From: JBGLNJ01 sp964353405
GTDB lineage: Bacteria; Chloroflexota; Anaerolineae; Fen-1058
Assembly (NCBI GenBank): GCA_964353405.1
Contig: CAYGWJ010000308.1
Span: 1 to 7,096, forward strand
Length of the DNA: 7,096 nt
Reading direction: 5' to 3'
In this document: in pieces, positions 4,901 through 7,096 of the stretch
How positions within the stretch are numbered: the stretch's first letter is position 1
Layout of the letters: each line of letters starts with the position of its first letter
Translations under genes and position numbers: made by a program
Notes under the pieces: model-generated
What the model saw: only the letters and a program-made list of their open reading frames with translations
Databases searched by the model: none
Told to the model about the DNA's origin: nothing

Positions 4901-7096
4901 ATCCATTCTTGGACAGTGTGACGACGCCCGCGCCGCCATCCACCGTGATGAGCTGACCACTCGTGATGCGCTTGGTTGCCACACCGGTGCCCATCACCGC
5001 TGGGATACCGTATTCGCGTGCGACGATGGAGCCATGGCTGAGCGGTCCGCCGATGTCGGTGACGACGGCCGAGGCCATCGCAAAGAGCGGCGTCCAGGCG
5101 GGAGTCGTGGTGGCGGCCACCAGCACGTCGCCCGGGCGCATCTGGTCGAAATCCTCCGGGCCGTGCAGGACGCAGGCCGGGGCCGTGACGCGACCCGCGC
5201 TCGCGCCGATGCCCTTGAGCGTGCCGCCCGTCTGGCTCTCTGCCGTTGCCGGCGTAAACGCTGCCATATCAAAGCCCATATACTTTTTCTTCGGTGGCAG
5301 CATCGGCGGCGGAGTGACGCGCTTGAGCACCTCGTGGGTGGCCTTGCGCTGCGCGACGCGTTCAGCCATGTTGCTCAGCGTCTCGCCGCGCTCTAATGCC
5401 TCGACGCTTGCATCCACTTCGTTCCGCTGCAGCCAAAAGATGTCCGCGCTTTGCGCGATGCCCCCAGCCTGCACAAAGCGGCGGCCCAGTTCGCGCAGCA
5501 TTTCACGCAGCACGGGATAGCCCAGGCCGATATCGGACAGGGCGTTTTCACGCACTTGCGCCATTGCTTGTGCCATCCCCAGCGTCTTGCGGAAAGCCCA
5601 CCGGCGCAGCCCCTTGAGCCGCTTGAGCGTTGCCTCGGCGGCTTGCACGCGCTTTTCCCCGGCGGAGTGCTGGCGCTCGTGCGGATTCACGCCCAAGCCT
5701 TCCAGGTACATTTTGATTGTCCCCAGCATCGGCGCCGCGTCGTCCAGCGGCAGCGGCCTGGCGAAATCCAGGTTGTAGATGATGTGACCATAGTCTTGCA
5801 AGTAGGCTTGGAAACGTTCGCAAAATTCCTGCCAGCCGGCAACAGGCGTCTGGCCGTTCGCCAGTCCCCAGGACACCCTTAAGGGGTGTTGCGCGGCGAT
5901 CTGCTCCGCCGGCGTCTCCCGCAGATAGGCGGTCAGGCCGTCCCGTTCCTGACACCACATCGCCACGTCGTAGAGCGACTTGTCGGCGCGGATGGGCGTG
6001 CTGTCATAGCCCATCAGGAATGTAGTTGCAGCGGGGTCGCCTTCACGCCGGACCATTTTCTCGTACACGCGGGTGAACAACCCCTCGCTGCCTGCCGACG
6101 CGCCCGTCGTCGCCACCAACAGCGAAGCCAGGTGGAGCATGGCCGCAGCATTGATCTCCTGGATCGCGGCCCATAGTTCGGCGGTGGGCATGACCTCCAA
6201 CGGTTTGGCCTGCCAACGCGCAACCGTCGCCACGTAACGCGGGCGTATCTCGTCTCGCCAGAGCGGGATGGCCCCACGAATGAGGCTTGGGAAGCCGAAT
6301 ATCATCCGGGTGAGAATCCACCACCACTGGCGCGGCGTGTACGCGACGCCCATGTAGGCATAGTCGTTGATCGTCAGGATGTAATCGTCCGGCAAGAGCG
6401 GCTCGGAGCGGGTCAATGGCCGTAGAACTTGTTTGATGCCAATGCCGGCGACCGACGGTATTGCCAGGGTAGCAAACAGCGGACTGACCGGGTCAGGCAG
6501 GATGTCCACGACGCTGCCGCGCATGTACTGGCCTTTGGGATTGGGCACGCTCCGCGTCCACTCGATGGCAGCGGGTGGTGTTTGCCCGGTCTCCGCTTTG
6601 TGCAGCGTGACCTCGCCAGTGCTGCCATCTACGGTGATCGTCTGCCCGCTGTGGATGCGCCTGGTCGCCACGCCCGTGCCCATCACGGCGGGGATGCCGT
6701 ACTCGCGCGCCACAATCGAGCCGTGGCTGAGCGGCCCGCCGATGTCGGTGACGACGGCGGAGGCCATGGCAAATAGCGGCGTCCAGGCCGGTGTGGTGAT
6801 CGCGGCCACCAGCACCTGGCCTGGCTTCATCTGGTCAAAATCTTCCGGCCCATGCAGGACACAGGCTGGAGCCGTGATACGACCAGAGCTTGTGCCGGCG
6901 CCCTTGAGAACGTCTCCAGTCTGACCGCTGACGCGCGCTGGTCCTATTTTCTCCAAGTCCATCCCAAAGAATTTTTGACCGACGGGCAGGCCCGGCGGCG
7001 GCGCCACACGCCGTTCTGCGCGCCACACAGCCTTGCGTTGCGGGACGAGTTCGGCAAGGCGGCTCACGGGTTCACCCTTGTCAAGCGCCGCCGCGG
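4896..7096 (-). CDS. PEP synthase/rifampicin phosphotransferase-like enzyme with two swivel domains, N-terminus missing
   Basis: The frame is open to the window edge (730+ codons visible) and belongs to the PEP-utilising enzyme family: PEP synthase (pyruvate, water dikinase) and rifampicin phosphotransferase. In that family an N-terminal ATP-grasp makes a phosphohistidine on a mobile swivel domain, which delivers phosphate to a substrate held by the central domain. Visible order: end of a first central domain (7094 to about 6918); swivel domain 1 (6917-6603) with GGPLSHGSIVAREYGIPAVMG and His codon 6725-6723; a full central domain opening with IEWTRSV and LPDPVSPLF and closing with QSADIFWLQRNEVD; swivel domain 2 (5228-4914) with the same motif, His codon 5036-5034. 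The ATP-grasp must lie outside the window if present. No insertion or deletion separates the two repeat copies (offset 563 residues). A GTG at 7067 is internal because the upstream residues also match the repeat. An MFS exporter follows. Pyruvate or an antibiotic are both possible substrates. Confidence 0.88.
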   Translation of the reverse strand, partial: AAALDKGEPVSRLAELVPQRKAVWRAERRVAPPPGLPVGQKFFGMDLEKIGPARVSGQTGDVLKGAGTSSGRITAPACVLHGPEDFDQMKPGQVLVAAITTPAWTPLFAMASAVVTDIGGPLSHGSIVAREYGIPAVMGTGVATRRIHSGQTITVDGSTGEVTLHKAETGQTPPAAIEWTRSVPNPKGQYMRGSVVDILPDPVSPLFATLAIPSVAGIGIKQVLRPLTRSEPLLPDDYILTINDYAYMGVAYTPRQWWWILTRMIFGFPSLIRGAIPLWRDEIRPRYVATVARWQAKPLEVMPTAELWAAIQEINAAAMLHLASLLVATTGASAGSEGLFTRVYEKMVRREGDPAATTFLMGYDSTPIRADKSLYDVAMWCQERDGLTAYLRETPAEQIAAQHPLRVSWGLANGQTPVAGWQEFCERFQAYLQDYGHIIYNLDFARPLPLDDAAPMLGTIKMYLEGLGVNPHERQHSAGEKRVQAAEATLKRLKGLRRWAFRKTLGMAQAMAQVRENALSDIGLGYPVLREMLRELGRRFVQAGGIAQSADIFWLQRNEVDASVEALERGETLSNMAERVAQRKATHEVLKRVTPPPMLPPKKKYMGFDMAAFTPATAESQTGGTLKGIGASAGRVTAPACVLHGPEDFDQMRPGDVLVAATTTPAWTPLFAMASAVVTDIGGPLSHGSIVAREYGIPAVMGTGVATKRITSGQLITVDGGAGVVTLSKNGS

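Noticed and set aside
4963..5520. Plus-strand open frames antisense to the swivel domain (also 6433-6924)
   Set aside because: Both arise because the duplicated swivel domains share the same codon pattern; the two antisense proteins resemble each other only for that reason.
1..7096. CRISPR array, insertion sequence or phage genes
   Set aside because: No regularly spaced repeats, transposase, integrase or phage motifs were seen on either strand.

Overview
The window reads as chromosomal DNA of a bacterium with fairly high G+C. The family mix is a site-2 protease with an N-terminus starting MKWSWKIG, a DivIC/FtsB-like protein with a tryptophan-rich tail, and a fused PEP-utilising enzyme. Together with an initiator tRNA lacking an encoded CCA end, this reminds me of Chloroflexota (Anaerolineae-type) genomes. 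That placement is an inference from gene character only; there is no rRNA or other marker here.

Left part (1-620): a truncated minus-strand site-2 protease (M50 metalloprotease, HEYGH motif) is preceded by a leader that I read as a yybP-ykoY manganese riboswitch. A near-consensus promoter (TTGACA-N16-TATAAT) is placed so that transcription would begin just before the aptamer. A second, AT-rich promoter points the other way into a TetR-type regulator.

Middle left (617-2312): the TetR-type regulator (C-terminal WHG-like domain) and a 318-residue atypical NAD(P)-binding epimerase/dehydratase lie on the plus strand 70 bp apart. They look like a small regulator-enzyme operon. Middle (2313-3000) is gene-poor: the decayed C-terminal end of a short-chain dehydrogenase on the minus strand, a long bidirectional terminator hairpin, an unexplained stem-loop, a minus-strand terminator, and tRNA-like T-arm fragments in both orientations.

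Right part (3008-7096) is all minus strand. Read in the direction of transcription it is: a very large, incomplete PEP-synthase/rifampicin-phosphotransferase-like enzyme with two complete phosphohistidine swivel domains; a 12-TM DHA1-type MFS exporter; a small DivIC/FtsB-like membrane protein with its own promoter; and initiator tRNA-fMet, closed by an intrinsic terminator. The enzyme and exporter may form a drug-handling pair, and the last two genes a housekeeping unit.

The most interesting items are the manganese riboswitch in front of an intramembrane protease, the internally duplicated PEP-utilising enzyme (two swivel domains with their histidines exactly 563 residues apart), and the inverted copies of tRNA 3'-end sequence beside tRNA-fMet.
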